A stretch of 64,000 nt of DNA from Posidonia oceanica. Its lineage: Eukaryota; Streptophyta; Magnoliopsida; Alismatales; Posidoniaceae. The notes below the pieces were generated by a model. It was not told where the DNA came from. It worked only from the letters and a program-made list of their open reading frames with translations, and searched no databases. Location: positions 152,593,501-152,657,500 of the forward strand of contig JAZBRS010000026.1 in assembly GCA_037176725.1 (NCBI GenBank). The letters are read 5' to 3'. This document shows, piece by piece, positions 1 to 10,324 of this stretch; position 1 is the stretch's first letter, and every line of letters starts with the position of its first letter. Both the position numbers and the translations under genes were made by a program.

Positions 1-659
1 TCCCGTCGCACCAGCCAGCAGAACTCACTTCCGAGCGTCGCCTGAGGACCGCACGGACTCCAGGAACACGCCGATGCCTTCAGATCGATCTCTCGTCGCC
101 GTTTTCGTCCGGTCTGCCTCCGAGCAGTTCTGCGGGCTCCGTCGTCTTCTCCGGCCATCTACTGACAGTGTCACGAGCCGCCGACGCCACCCAGGTCTCC
201 GCCTACCTCAGGAGAGCATCGCCTGCCGGTCAGCGCGCCTCCGACGCCCCTCCTCCTCCCTCGACGGCCGCTGGTAGCAACTGCTACAGTGGCCGTCGGC
301 CTGTAGAATTACTATGCATTTATTTTCCATTTACTAAGATATTTTGTTGCTAAATTGCATTTTCGGTTTCAGTTTTTAGTTTATTACATTCAGGTCCTGC
401 CTCTGTTTAAAAATCCATTTAATTTCGTATGTTAATCTTATAAAATTGCATGAAAAATCCAAAAAATCAGTTAATTGCATGTTAGTCCTTCAGTAGTTGA
501 TTTGATTTAAATGCACATATTTTACCTTGATTTATTGCATTGCTGGCCCTTATTAGTTTCCTGATTTGCAACTTAATCCTCTGATCTGTTAACTTAGGTT
601 TTATTTACCTATTTTTCTTATTGCATTGCATTGTCTTCCCTCACAGTATCTGATTTTTG

Positions 660-1110
660 CATATAGGTCCCTCATGTTGCATAGCATTCATTTAAATGCA
701 TATTTTGCTTATAAAATTGCATTTTTGACACTGCATGATTTACAAATTGCACATGGGTCCTCTGTTGGACATTTAAATGCATAGTTTGCTTATAAAATTG
801 CATTTTTGACCCTGCATGATTTGAAAATTGCATATAGGTCATCTGAATGGTCACAGTATGTATTTAAATGCATAGTTTGCTTATAAAATTGCATTTTTGC
901 CCCTTGCATGTTTGAAAAATTACATATAGGCCCCTGTTTGCATTCCAGACCACTCAGACTCCTGTTTTGCTGGAAAATTTGCATTTTAAACCCTGTTGAT
1001 TTCAAAATTGCATGTCGACTTACCATCCAATTTCAAAGCCTGTCCTGATGCATGGCCACCCTGAAAATTTGCATTTTGAACCCTGCACTCTGTAAAATTG
1101 CATTCAAACC
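660..1110. repeat. Degenerate tandem repeat, about 85-90 bp, AT-rich
   Basis: Units built around TTGCTTATAAAATTGCATTTTT recur near 704, 788 and 876. Each is followed by a variant of CCTGCATGATTTGAAAATTGCAT, with looser copies up to about 1110. The short reading frames here on the minus strand repeat the same peptide and are not genes. It is likely part of the long LTR or leader of fragment A. Confidence 0.6.
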
Positions 1111-1531
1111 CCCATCTTTTTCAAAATTGCATGTGAGTCCCCTTTTTTCTGAAAAGTCATCCCTAAGTCTCTTCTTGCATTCCGCATGCATTGCATCCTT
1201 GCATCCGGCATCCTTAGCACACACTTAGGTACGTTTAGCAACCCTGAATATGGGAGGACCTGTTTTGCACACCCCTTAGGTCCCTTTTACACATAGATCT
1301 TATCTTCTCCCCTGTTCTGGCCTCCTGCCTTGAAGTCTGGATATCTTCAGATCCAGCCGTTGGATCTTCTCAACTAAGCTGCCAGGACGACCCCGGCGGA
1401 GCGCTCTTTAGCATGGACCAATCAGATTTCAGATCAGGCTTCAGGTTTCCAAGGTAAGTGCTCTTGAACTTCGGCAGCATTGTTTGCATATCATCCGCAT
1501 TGCATGGCTTTTGCGCACTCTCTTTCACCCT

Positions 1532-2790
1532 GTTTCTCGCACCGTTTTGCGTGCCGCTTTATTTTCTCGCACCGTTTTGCGTGCCGCTTTGTTTTCTTGC
1601 ACCATTTTGCGTGCCGCTCTGTTTTCTCGCACCGTTTTGCGTGCCGCCTTGTTTTCTCGCACCGTTTTGCATGCTGCTTTGTTTTCTTACACCGTTTTGC
1701 GTGCCGCTTTGTTTTCTCGCACCGTTTTGCGTGCCGCCTTGTTTTCTCGCACCGTTTTGCATGCCGCTTTGTTTTCTCGCACCGTTTTGCGTGCCGTCTT
1801 GTTTTCTCCCACCGTTTTACGTACCACTTTGTTTTCTCGCACCGTTTTGCATGCTGTCTTGTTTTCTCGCACCGTTTTGCGTGCTGCTTTGTTTTCTTGC
1901 ACTGCTTTGTGTGCCGCCTTGTTTTCTTGCACCGTTTTGCGTGCTGTTTTGTTTTCTCGCACCGTTTTGCGTGCCGCTTTATTTTCTCGCACCGTTTTGC
2001 GTGCCGCTTTGTTTTCTTGCACCATTTTGCGTGCCGCTCTGTTTTCTCGCACCGTTTTGCGTGCCGCCTTGTTTTCTCGCACCGTTTTGCATGCTGCTTT
2101 GTTTTCTTACACCGTTTTGCGTGCCGTTTTGTTTTCTCGCACCATGTTGCGTGTCGGCTTCGTTTCTTGCATCGTTTTGCGTTCTTGCTTCGTTTCTCGC
2201 ACCGTTTTGCATGCCGCTTTGTTTTCTTACACCGTTTTGCATGCCGCTCTGTTTTCTCGCACCGTTTTGCTTGCCGCCTTGTTTTCTCGCATCGTTTTGC
2301 GTGCCGCTTTGTTTTCTTGCACCGCTTTGTGTGCCGCCTTGTTTTTTTGCACCGTTTTGCGTGCCGTTTTTTTTCTTGCTCCGTTTTGCATGCCACTTTG
2401 TTTTTTCGCACCGTTTTGCTTGCCACTCTGTTTTCTCGCACCGTTTTGCGTGCTGCTTTGTTTTCTCGCACCGTTTTGCGTGCCGCTTTGTTTTCTTGCA
2501 CCATTTTACGTGCAGCTCTGTTTTCTCGCGCCGTTTTGCGTGCCGCTTTGTTTTCTTGCACTGTTTTGCGTGTCGCTTTGTTTTCTCGCACCGTTTTGCG
2601 TGTCGCTTCGTTTTCTTGCACCGTTTTGCATGCCAGCTTTGTTTCTTACGCCGTTTTGCGTGCCGCTTTGTTTTCTTGCACCGTTTTACGCTCTTGCTTC
2701 GTTCCTCGCATCGTTTTGCGTGTCGGCTTCGTTTCTCGCATGTTTTGCATTCTTGCTTCGTTTCTCGCACCGTTTTGCGAGTTTTGCGTT
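1532..2790. repeat. 30-bp minisatellite, about 41 copies
   Basis: The unit is close to CGCACCGTTTTGCGTGCCGC followed by TTTGTTTTCT. The period is 30 bp for most of the array and slips slightly near 2370-2400 and 2740. Because 30 is a multiple of three, all three plus-strand frames and parts of the minus strand stay open for 440-495 codons; these are artefacts of the period. A block of 14 units is duplicated: about 1532-1706 matches about 1952-2126 base for base as far as I can see, an offset of 420 bp. That marks a recent higher-order duplication. Confidence 0.9.
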
Positions 2791-3059
2791 GTTTCCTCTT
2801 GCATGACTCCTGCGTTGCCTGTTTTCACCGTTGTTTTGTTTTATCGCCTGCATTTGCATATAGGGCGGTGATGCTTACTGTCTGGAGTTCTCACGTGCCA
2901 GGTTCCGCCCGGTTCAGAATACAGACAGCGTTGCTGAGCACTTAGATTGCACGTTTACTTTCTTGCATTGCTTTCCATCACTTAGAGCACACCTTTGAGC
3001 ATTTAGATAGGCATTCATTGGCACTTAGGCATTCAAAGTCTGCATTTCCCTGCGTATGC

Positions 3060-3425
3060 GAGCGTAAGCCTAGAAAGACCGATTCTCGTGCGTGTCGGGG
3101 GTGCCTAACACCTTCCCCGCACGTAACAGGAGTCCTTGCCCTCTCTCTTGGCCTGCAATGACCATATTGCCCTTATCCTAGGCACGAGTCACGTCTTTTG
3201 CATTCATTTGCATCTCATCTCTTTTGCATTGCCTTGCATTGCATCTTTTGCTTGGTTTTGCGTGGTTATTCACGCATTTCCCCAGTTCTCCTTGTCTCCC
3301 GATCTAATAGACTTGGTGGCGACTTCGATTTTGTCTTATCTTCTTCTTTTCTTCCCCTTTTCCCTTTTTTTAATGTTTTCGAGTTAAGTCTTCCTTCTCG
3401 GACATAGCCGCTAATAGTGAACCTG
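3060..3425 (+). other. LTR 3'-end / primer-binding-region-like block of fragment A
   Basis: The block contains GAAAGACCGATTCTCGTGCG, then GGGGTGCCTAACACCTTCCC, then ACTTGGTGGCGACTTCG at about 3310-3327 and a pyrimidine-rich stretch ending in TTTTCGAGTTAAG. This order resembles the end of Tat/Ogre LTRs and leaders. Which tRNA would prime, and where the LTR itself ends, cannot be fixed from this copy alone. Confidence 0.45.
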
Positions 3426-3435
3426 ATTCTGATCG

Positions 3436-4140
3436 GTGCACACGAGCTTTGGCAATGTGCATGGACGATCTGAACACCGGGATTACTACAAATGGACTAG
3501 GGGCAATCATAATGGCCAGGCCAACAACAGAAATCCCCCCAACAACACTGGGAATGGGAACGGTTATCACAATGTTCCTCCTCCATTGCCACGCAAAAAG
3601 GGAAGAAGAGAGCATTATCCTCCTCTACTAGTCACACTGGCAGATATGTTCATAGAACTAGAGGAAGCAAAAGCACTTGAATTCCCACCAGCTAGGCCTG
3701 AATTGCCGAATTGTGACCGGAGCAAATACTGCCCGTTCCACAGAATGCATGGTCACAACATCAATGACTGCTGGACTTTCAGAGACATAGTCTATGACAT
3801 GGTAGAGGCAGATGTGTTTGAATGGGATGTCCTAGTCAAAAGAGCCAAACAAAGAAAGCAGACAGGGACGTCTCAACAGGTCTACAGCGACCCTTTCCCC
3901 AAACACCAAGTCATGGCATTCCAGGACGAGCAGCTCCCTAATCCGCCAAAGGACTGGGACAACCATGTTGTACTAGAGGAGGACTGGGACAGTCAAGCTG
4001 AGCAGTGGGGAATAATCTCGGATGATGATTGGGATAGTGAGGCAGATGAGGGACTAACAGTTCAGGAGCTCCTTAACCAGTTCAACCTCACAGCAGTAGT
4101 GGAGGAACCACAAGAAGACACAGAGGAGGAAAGCCAAGTT
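3436..4140 (+). pseudogene. gag: Element B Gag, C-terminal part with zinc knuckle
   Basis: Capsid/nucleocapsid polyprotein of the retrotransposon, which packages element RNA in the cytoplasm. What remains is an Asn/Gly/Pro-rich linker with the motif YHNVPPP, also found in the Gag of element E, and a knuckle at 3730-3771 with Cys, His, His, Cys in the spacing CPFHRMHGHNINDC. An acidic, Asp/Trp-rich tail leads straight into protease 1 in the same frame. The N-terminal Gag domain (about 400 residues by comparison with E) is absent, and several stops precede 3436, so translation from here is unlikely. The first methionine at 3436 is not a true start. Confidence 0.8.
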
Positions 4141-4794
4141 CAAAAAGCCAATCAGCAATTTGAACGGGAAAATATAGTCTTCAAGGATTCGGAGCTTCCG
4201 CCCCCACATAAGCAAGAGCTGCCACTTGTCATCACAGTGGGCATCAATGATAATGTACTGCAAGGAGTATTGGTTGACACTGGAGCAAGCCGAAGCCTCA
4301 GTTCTCTCTCCACACTCCGGAGCTTAGGGCTAAATGAGGGCGAGCTAGATAGGACTCCCTTTATGTGCACTAGGTTTGATCAGAAAGAGAAATTGGCACT
4401 AGGGACGATACCAATGGAAATCATAGTCGGTCCTTTGACCAGTATCACTTCGGTGATCATCATGAAGGAGGAAGTCTTGGAGCCACTCATCCTAGGGAGG
4501 TCTTGGCTAGCGGAGGTCGGGGCTGTAGCATCTTCGGTTCATCCAATGCTAAAATTGAAACACCAAGGAGCGGTCGTCAGCATTCCAGCTAATCGACCAG
4601 GGATTCTATGCACATTCAAGATGCCAGAGCCACAAATTGCAACCCTTCGGGAAGAGGAGGAGTCACAACGTCTGCCATGGAGAAAATCACCGCTATGGGA
4701 TCCCAAGTTGCTGTTGCCACCAGTCTCCCCAATCTTCAGAGCAGTAAGGCCACCATCAGGTCAATTGCTGGCCCTCAACACTTCAGTACTTTGA
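4141..4794 (+). pseudogene. Element B protease 1 (extra retropepsin, DTGAS)
   Basis: Retropepsin-like aspartic protease domain in frame with Gag. The catalytic loop DTGAS is at 4276-4290. The rest of the fold is recognisable by an I-V-G-P-L-T-S-I strand and by LILGRSWL near 4486-4510, the family's second signature. The segment matches residue for residue the same region of element E, where the loop is also DTGAS. A standard Tat element has one protease, whose counterpart is the next domain; this one is additional and lies between the zinc knuckle and the QLKKT segment that normally precedes the protease. A TGA at 4792-4794 ends the open stretch, but the frame goes on into protease 2. Confidence 0.8.
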
Positions 4795-5781
4795 AGCACT
4801 ACTACTCCATCATCCCCAATATTCCGAAAGCCACCAGAGCTTGGCGGATCTATACGGAGGGAGTCCATCTTCGCTTGGCCGTTCAAGAAGGGAGCATTTA
4901 AAGAAAATGAGGCTACTGCACCCATCACTAGAGGAGGGAGGATGTCAAATCAAATCATGCCACCAGCAGAGCAAAGAGAGCCGGTCAGACTTGAAGTAGG
5001 ACCCGGGTTAGGGGAATATGACATCTTAGAGCAGTTAAAGAAGACGTAGGCCAGGATCTCGATCTATGATCTCATAAATAGCTCAAATCAACACCGGAAA
5101 GCTCTGCAAGAAGTGCTAGAGAAGGCCCAAGTCGCCCCAGATATGCCAGCAGAGGAACTCCATATTATAGCTACAGCAGCCTTCGTAGAGCCTATCATTA
5201 CCTTTGCTGATAGCGAGTTAGCACCAATAGAGAGGAGAAAAGCTCCATTGAATGTAACCATTTCTATAAACAATCACTTAATTTCTGAAGTGCTCATAGA
5301 TACTAGTGCATCAATGAACATTTGCTTGTTGAATACAATACAAGCCTTGGGCGTGAATGAGGCCTCCTTAACCCCCATTGATATGACGGTTGCCGGGTAT
5401 GATGACAGCAAAAGAAAAGCACACGGCAAGTGGACCACAAAGATAGGGATAGGACCAGCTCAAGTTCCAACCCAACTAATCGTCATAGACATCAATGTCC
5501 CATATCAGATCATCCTAGAGAGACAATGGCTGGACAGTTTAAAAGGAGTATCATCTCCTCGGCACCAATGCTTGAAATTCCCTCATAATGGGAAAATCAT
5601 CAAAATAGTAGGGGACATACCAGGCCAAGAAGCAGAGGCAAATGTGATATACCTGCCGCACCAGTTCAGTGTGCGAGGGAAGCTGACCCGAGCCGAAAAG
5701 GGCAAGAATGTAGTATCAATGGTTGAGCTAAGGGACAAGTGGGCCAGGCCTAGGTTATTTCACAAGAAGAAAGAACCCTAA
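4795..5781 (+). pseudogene. Element B protease 2 (canonical position, DTSAS)
   Basis: Second retropepsin-like domain in the same frame. It starts with the DILEQLKKT and ISIYDLI helix region that in Tat elements leads into the protease, followed by a SELAP motif and the loop at 5299-5313, which reads DTSAS instead of D-T/N-G-S/A. The glycine of the catalytic triplet is thus replaced by serine, so activity is doubtful. The late strand is ILERQWL where the family has ILGRPWL. There is a TAG at 5047-5049 where E has Gln, and the open stretch ends at a TAA at 5779-5781. By alignment this is the counterpart of the single protease of element D. Confidence 0.78.
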
Positions 5782-6114
5782 AAAAGCAAAAGACCCTCCA
5801 TGAATGTGGGATGGAAGATCATGAGGAAAATTGGCTACAAGGAAGGCCAGGGCTTAGGCCTAGAAGGAAAGGGAATGAAGGAGCCAGTGAAGGCCTGTGA
5901 CAGAGAAGGAAGGGGAGGACTTGGTTTCGACCAGTTCCCCGACGGACGACCATTACAGTGGAATCTACAAGGACATTTCACCAGCGTAGGGATATTCGAC
6001 CCGAATTCATCCCCCCCTGTGAAATATTATTTTGGCGCAATCAACCAAACACACTCTCTAAAGTGCAGAGGACACAGCCGACGTAAACATTTCCGGCTTA
6101 TTCCAAACACTTGA
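5782..6114 (+). pseudogene. Element B G-patch domain downstream of the proteases
   Basis: A G-patch, a short glycine-rich nucleic-acid-binding motif, lies at 5800-5928. The landmarks are GWKIMRKIGY, then GQGLG, G-K-G-M-K-E-P and a closing GGLGF, which is the full spacing of the family. It is in frame with protease 2 after one TAA. Betaretroviruses are known to carry a G-patch after their protease; here the same order appears in a plant retrotransposon. Elements E and D carry the same domain at the same place. About 60 further residues follow before a stop at 6112-6114. Confidence 0.8.
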
Positions 6115-6115
6115 A

Positions 6116-6574
6116 TTGCCAGCAGAGCCTCACGAAAGTCAGACTGCAAGGGAGTTGACAGCAGAGCCACATGAAGGCCAGACTGTAGCAGCAAAACCTC
6201 ACGAAGGTCAGACTGTAGAAGAGTTGCCAGTAGAGCCTCTCGAGGGTCAAACTGCAACATCGCCGCCACCACTGTTAGGCGCACTGGCCCCCGAACCTCC
6301 AGATCGGCCACCTCTTTCTTCTTCTCCCTCTTCTTCCGACACCACCGCTTCCAAGCCTCCGCCTCCTCCAGGTTCGGACATCTTTTCCTCTTTGGAGCAA
6401 AGGCTGGGGCAAACTCTACGCAAGTCACAACGACTCATAGACAGGGTCCGTCGCCTCACGGCTGATCTCTCTGAAGGTCTGCAACCTCAGAGGCCCGAAG
6501 TTGACCCTGATCCAGGGGCCGACCATGAGCTTCTCGAAGATGATGGGAACGTCAATCCTGACGAGCCCGCCTAG
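6116..6574 (+). pseudogene. Element B Pro/Glu-rich spacer with 9-10-residue repeats
   Basis: Low-complexity linker between the G-patch and RT, in a different frame from the G-patch, so a frameshift or a splice must separate them. It starts with four imperfect copies of a unit like EPHEGQTV, continues as a Pro/Ser-rich segment and ends with a short charged helix (LRKSQRLIDRVRRL). Element E has a spacer in the same place with a different repeat. No enzymatic function is suggested. Confidence 0.55.
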
Positions 6575-6720
6575 AGAGGCTCCTACCTCTACTGATGGAG
6601 GTAACTCTAGGGGCATCCCCCTAAATGCTGTAAATAAAACTTTGTTTAATTCTGCATTGTTTTCATTTCCTAGGAATAAAAGTAATTTGCTTTCTGTTTT
6701 CAATAAGGGAGAGGATCACC
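6575..6720 (+). other. Candidate intron between spacer and RT frame, element B
   Basis: T-rich, stop-containing gap between the spacer and the frame that leads into RT. A TGTAAATAA at 6629-6637 is shared with element E at 33523-33531. Possible donors are GAG|GTAACT at 6600 and CT|GTAAAT at 6630. A strong acceptor (a T-rich tract then TTTCCTAG) ends at 6673, and a second candidate, TTTTCAATAAG, near 6709. Legume Ogre elements are known to splice an intron in this position. No choice of sites can be proved from sequence alone. Confidence 0.4.
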
Positions 6721-8514
6721 ATGTTAGTCCTAGCAGCTCGCGGTCAACTTCGACCATCGCTTCCAAAACTGTGCGCGTGTGTCAATACACGGAGGCATTG
6801 CCTCAGGAGCTGGCTACTGCTAACATGGTCTTCCTAGTAGAAGAATTTGATCGGTTTGGGAAGTGTGCAGGAATAGAGGCGTATGAGCTGGTTTGCTGCA
6901 GTGATGAGGAAGAAGATCAAGAGGCCGACTCAGACCTCCTTAAGCAACTCATGGACAAATATGATGAGTAAACCAAGGCAGCTGAAGAAGAGACCGTGGA
7001 GGTCGACCTAGGAACCCTCGAAGAGCCAAAACCGATACTCATAAGTGCAAGCCTGAGCCCAAAAGAGCAGGAGGAAATGGTCCAAATCTTGAAAGAATTT
7101 GTGGATGTGCTGGCCTTCAAATACGAGGATATGCCTGGTCTACAATCAGCCCTAGTGGAACACCTACTTCCACTAAACTTTGGAACCAAGCCCGTCAAGC
7201 AGAAGCTAAGGCGACTAAGGCCGGAACTCGCCCTCAAAGTCAAAGAAGAAATTGACAAGCTCCACAAAGCAAAATTCATCAGAGTGGTTGTGTACCCCAG
7301 TTGGGTCTCAAATATAGTACCAATGGCCAAAAAGGACAGGAAGGTTCGGGTTTGCATTGACTATCGCAACCTCAACGCCGCCTGTCCCAAAGATGACTTC
7401 CCTTTGCCACATATTGACTTGCTAGTAGACAATACAGCAGGATTTGAGATGCTATCTTTCATGGATGGTTTCTCCGGTTACAACTAGATTAAGTTAGCAG
7501 AGGAGGACCAAGAGAAGACGTCATTCGTCACACCATGGGGGACATATTGCTACATAGTCATGCCATTCGGTCTCAAGAACGCCGGCGCAACATATCAAAG
7601 AGCGATGATGGCCATCTTCCACAACATGATGCACGATTGCATGGAAGTGTATGTTGACGATATCTTGGTCAAATCAAGAACAAGGGAGGCACACTTTGAG
7701 GCACTAAGAAGGGTGCTGAGCAGAGCAAGGCAATATTAGCTAAAAATGAACCCAAAGAAATGTGTGTTTGGGGTAACTGCCGGGAAGCTACTGGGCTTCA
7801 TCATCAGCAAAAGAGGAATCGAGGTGGACCCACAGAAGGCCAGAGCAATAGCACAGATGCCTCCGCCCCGAAACATCAAGGAACTCAGGGGACTTATCGG
7901 CCGCTTATAGTTCATCAGGAGATTTATCTCACAGCATGCAGATCGATGTAAGCCGTTTTATGAGTTACTAAAAGGAGGAAGGGAATTCACCTGGGATGAG
8001 AAATGCCAGAAAGCTTTTGATGAACTCAAAGCATACCTCATGAACCCCCCAGTCTTGTCAGCACCTGTGTCAGGGAAGCCTTTGCTACTCTATGTGGCAG
8101 CCACTGCATCTTCAATAGGGGTAGTGCTAGCTCAATATGATGAGAATGGGAAGAAGGAAAAAGCTATCTACTATCTGAGTAGAACTTTCCTGGGTTATGA
8201 AGAGAAGTATACAGCCATAGAAAAGCACTGCTTGGCCTTGGTATGGGCATCTCAAAAGTTGAGACACTACTTCCTAGCCCATAAAGTCTGTTACATTGCC
8301 AAAATGGACCCAATCAAATATATGTTCGAGAAACCAGCTCTCTCTGGAAGATTGGCAAGGTGGCAACTCCTCCTCACTGAATTTGACCTACAATATGTGT
8401 CACAGAAGGCAGTCAAGGGGCAGGCCATTGCAGATCACCTGGCAGAACTACCAATAGAAGATTATCAACCAGTCCGAACAGACTTCCCCGATGAGGAGAT
8501 ACTGGAAATACAAG
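6721..8514 (+). pseudogene. pol: Element B reverse transcriptase-RNase H
   Basis: RT copies element RNA into DNA. An acidic leader (to about 6990) is followed by the RT core: KQKLRRLRP, IDYRNLN, DDFPLPHID, FMDGFSGYN and the catalytic YVDD at 7650-7661, all intact. The thumb, connection and RNase H follow, with YYLSRTF and CLALVWA. In this first RNase H the usual catalytic Asp after the YLA strand is replaced (ATASS), which fits the known decay of this domain into a tether in Tat elements. Four in-frame stops break it: 6969-6971, TAG 7485-7487, TAG 7737-7739 and TAG 7908-7910. Two of these stand where E has a CAG Gln codon. The element cannot make RT as it stands. Confidence 0.9.
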
Positions 8515-9050
8515 CCACCGAGTTTCCCACTCAACAATGGACCCTCTACTTTGATGGAGCACTCAACAACAAGGGGCAGGCATCGGAGTAGCACTCCTCA
8601 CTCCAGAAGGAGTTCTCATTCCTCGAGCAGTACAGCTAAATTTCACCGCAAGTACCAACCATGTTGCAGAATACGAGGCCTTGATCCTCGGATTATGCCT
8701 AGCACTGGAGCTAGGGGCAAAGCGGTTGAAACTCATTGGAGACTCCCAATTGGTTTTAAGACAAATTCTGAACAAGTATAGAACCCTTAATCCAAGGTTA
8801 GAAGGATACAAAGGCATTGCGTGCCTTCTGTTGGCACGATTTCAGCAAGTGGTGTATGTCCACACCCTCCGGAGTCATAACTTACTGGCGGATGCTCTCG
8901 CTTCGTTGGCTTCCTCAATCGAGTTCCCCATCAATACCCGGGAGCAAACAATAATGGTTCAGCAACACGGGATGCCTGCCATTGACTCAACTGAGCCATG
9001 GGCCGTGGAGCTTAGACAGAAAGCTGGGGAATCAAGGGTAGGCGTGTTTG
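8515..9050 (+). pseudogene. Element B second RNase H (archaeal-type) domain
   Basis: After the tether comes a second RNase H of the type known from the Tat lineage. The acidic residues are in YFDGAL (about 8550), AEYEALI, GDSQLV and LADALASLAS, so all four catalytic acids are kept. A one-base deletion near 8575-8580, seen by comparison with E (G-A-G-I-G), shifts the frame from 3 to 2. It is the source of the RNase H activity expected to remove the RNA strand and mature the polypurine primer. It runs without a gap into the integrase. Confidence 0.85.
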
Positions 9051-10324
9051 AAGTTTGCTACAACATAGAGGATGATGGGAACCCATGGTTCTTTGACATC
9101 CAGAACTACATTCAAGATGGGATCTCCCCTGACTACGCAACTTCACAAGACAAAGAGGCAGTTCGAAGGATGGCCACAAGATACTTCATGAAAGCCAGGG
9201 TCCTTTTCAAAAGGTCTTTCAACGGAATAAAGCTGCGTTGTGTCACTTATGAGGAGGTTGAAGTTATCATCGGAGAAATGCATGAAGGAATATGTGGAGG
9301 ACACATCAGTTCTCAATTCATGACAAAAATGATACTGCGCAGAGGGTACTACTGGCCCACAATAGAGGCAGATTGTGCAAAGAAGGTAAGAAGGTGCAGG
9401 CAGTGCCAGATCCATGCAGACAGAATACATGCACCAGCATCAGAGCTGAATCCGACTCAAGCGGTGTGGCCCTTCTCTATGTGGGCATTTGATGTCGTGG
9501 GAACATTTGACACCGAGAAGCAGAATAGGTTCATCCTCACAGCCACTAAGTACTTCACTAAATGGACTGAAGCAGAAGCGTTCACAGAAATCAAAGCTTC
9601 AAATCTTTGCAAGTTCGTGCGAAAAAATATCCTCTTAAGGTTCGGGATCCCAAAGAAATTAGTAGCAGACAATGGCACAATCTTCGTATCCTAAGACTTC
9701 AAAAAACTCTGTAAGAAATTTAAGATTGAATTGCATCATTCATCACCATATTACCCCTAGGGTAATGGGCAAGCTGAAGCTACTAACAAAACGTTAATCC
9801 GAATCCTTAAAAAAAGGGTAGGAGGAAACAAGGGACATGACTGGACAGATAAGCTAATTGATACCTTGTGGGCCTATTGAATCTCCATAAGAACGCCTAT
9901 GGGCCAAACCCCGTTTGCGCTTACTTATGGTATGGAGATGGTAGTCCCATTTGAGGTCATGGTCCCCTCATCAAGGATACAACTCGACAATAAGATAACT
10001 GCCGAGGATAAGAGGCAATTATTAAGTCTACAGTTGGATTTGCTAGATGAGAAGCGGTTGCAAGCAGCTGAGTATGCACGTCTCTACCAAGAACGACTTG
10101 CAAGAGCATATAAGAAGAAAGTAATTGAACGTAAATTCAATATTGGCGAATGGGTGCTTAAAGAAATCCTTCCTCGCAAGCATGGGAAATTGAGACCAAA
10201 TTGGGAAGGACCATACTTGGTGGTTGAGGCATATCCGGGCAATGCCTACTATTTGGCCAGAGAGGATGGCACTAGGCTTGAATATCCCTGGAATGCACTA
10301 CACCTCAAGAGGTACTACTCTTGA
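9051..10324 (+). pseudogene. Element B integrase
   Basis: Inserts the cDNA into nuclear DNA. The zinc-binding HHCC part has H-E-G-I-C-G-G-H and C-R-Q-C at about 9280-9410. The core has the Asp in WAFDVVG, the Asp in VADNGT and the Glu in GQAEATNK, so the DDE triad is present. The C-terminal part ends PWNALHLKRYYS, the usual Tat end, and there is no chromodomain. Stops interrupt it at TAA 9692-9694, TAG about 9759 and TGA about 9878. Element E has an aligned copy ending in the same motif. Confidence 0.88.

Larger units (their letters stand above)
1..3430 (+). mobile_element. Fragment A: LTR/leader-like part of a Tat-type Ty3/gypsy element
   Basis: This stretch has no convincing gene. It begins with about 300 GC-rich bases, goes on to AT-rich DNA with degenerate repeats (300-1230), a 30-bp minisatellite (1532-2790), and ends in a block typical of Tat/Ogre LTR ends: a GGGGTGCCTAACACCTTCCCC run near 3095-3115, then GGTGGCGACTTC and a T/C-rich stretch at about 3315-3385. 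In-frame stops lie just before 3436, where a Gag frame that must belong to another element starts in mid-protein. The sequence is unlike the LTR at the far end of element B, so it is probably a different element joined to or inserted in B. The LTR start and the exact right border were not found. Confidence 0.55.

Noticed and set aside
1458..2945. Open frames of 376-495 codons on both strands, Cys/Phe- or Lys/Arg-rich
   Set aside because: They are the translation of a 30-bp minisatellite whose period is a multiple of three. Several frames are open at once and no start context or domain is present.
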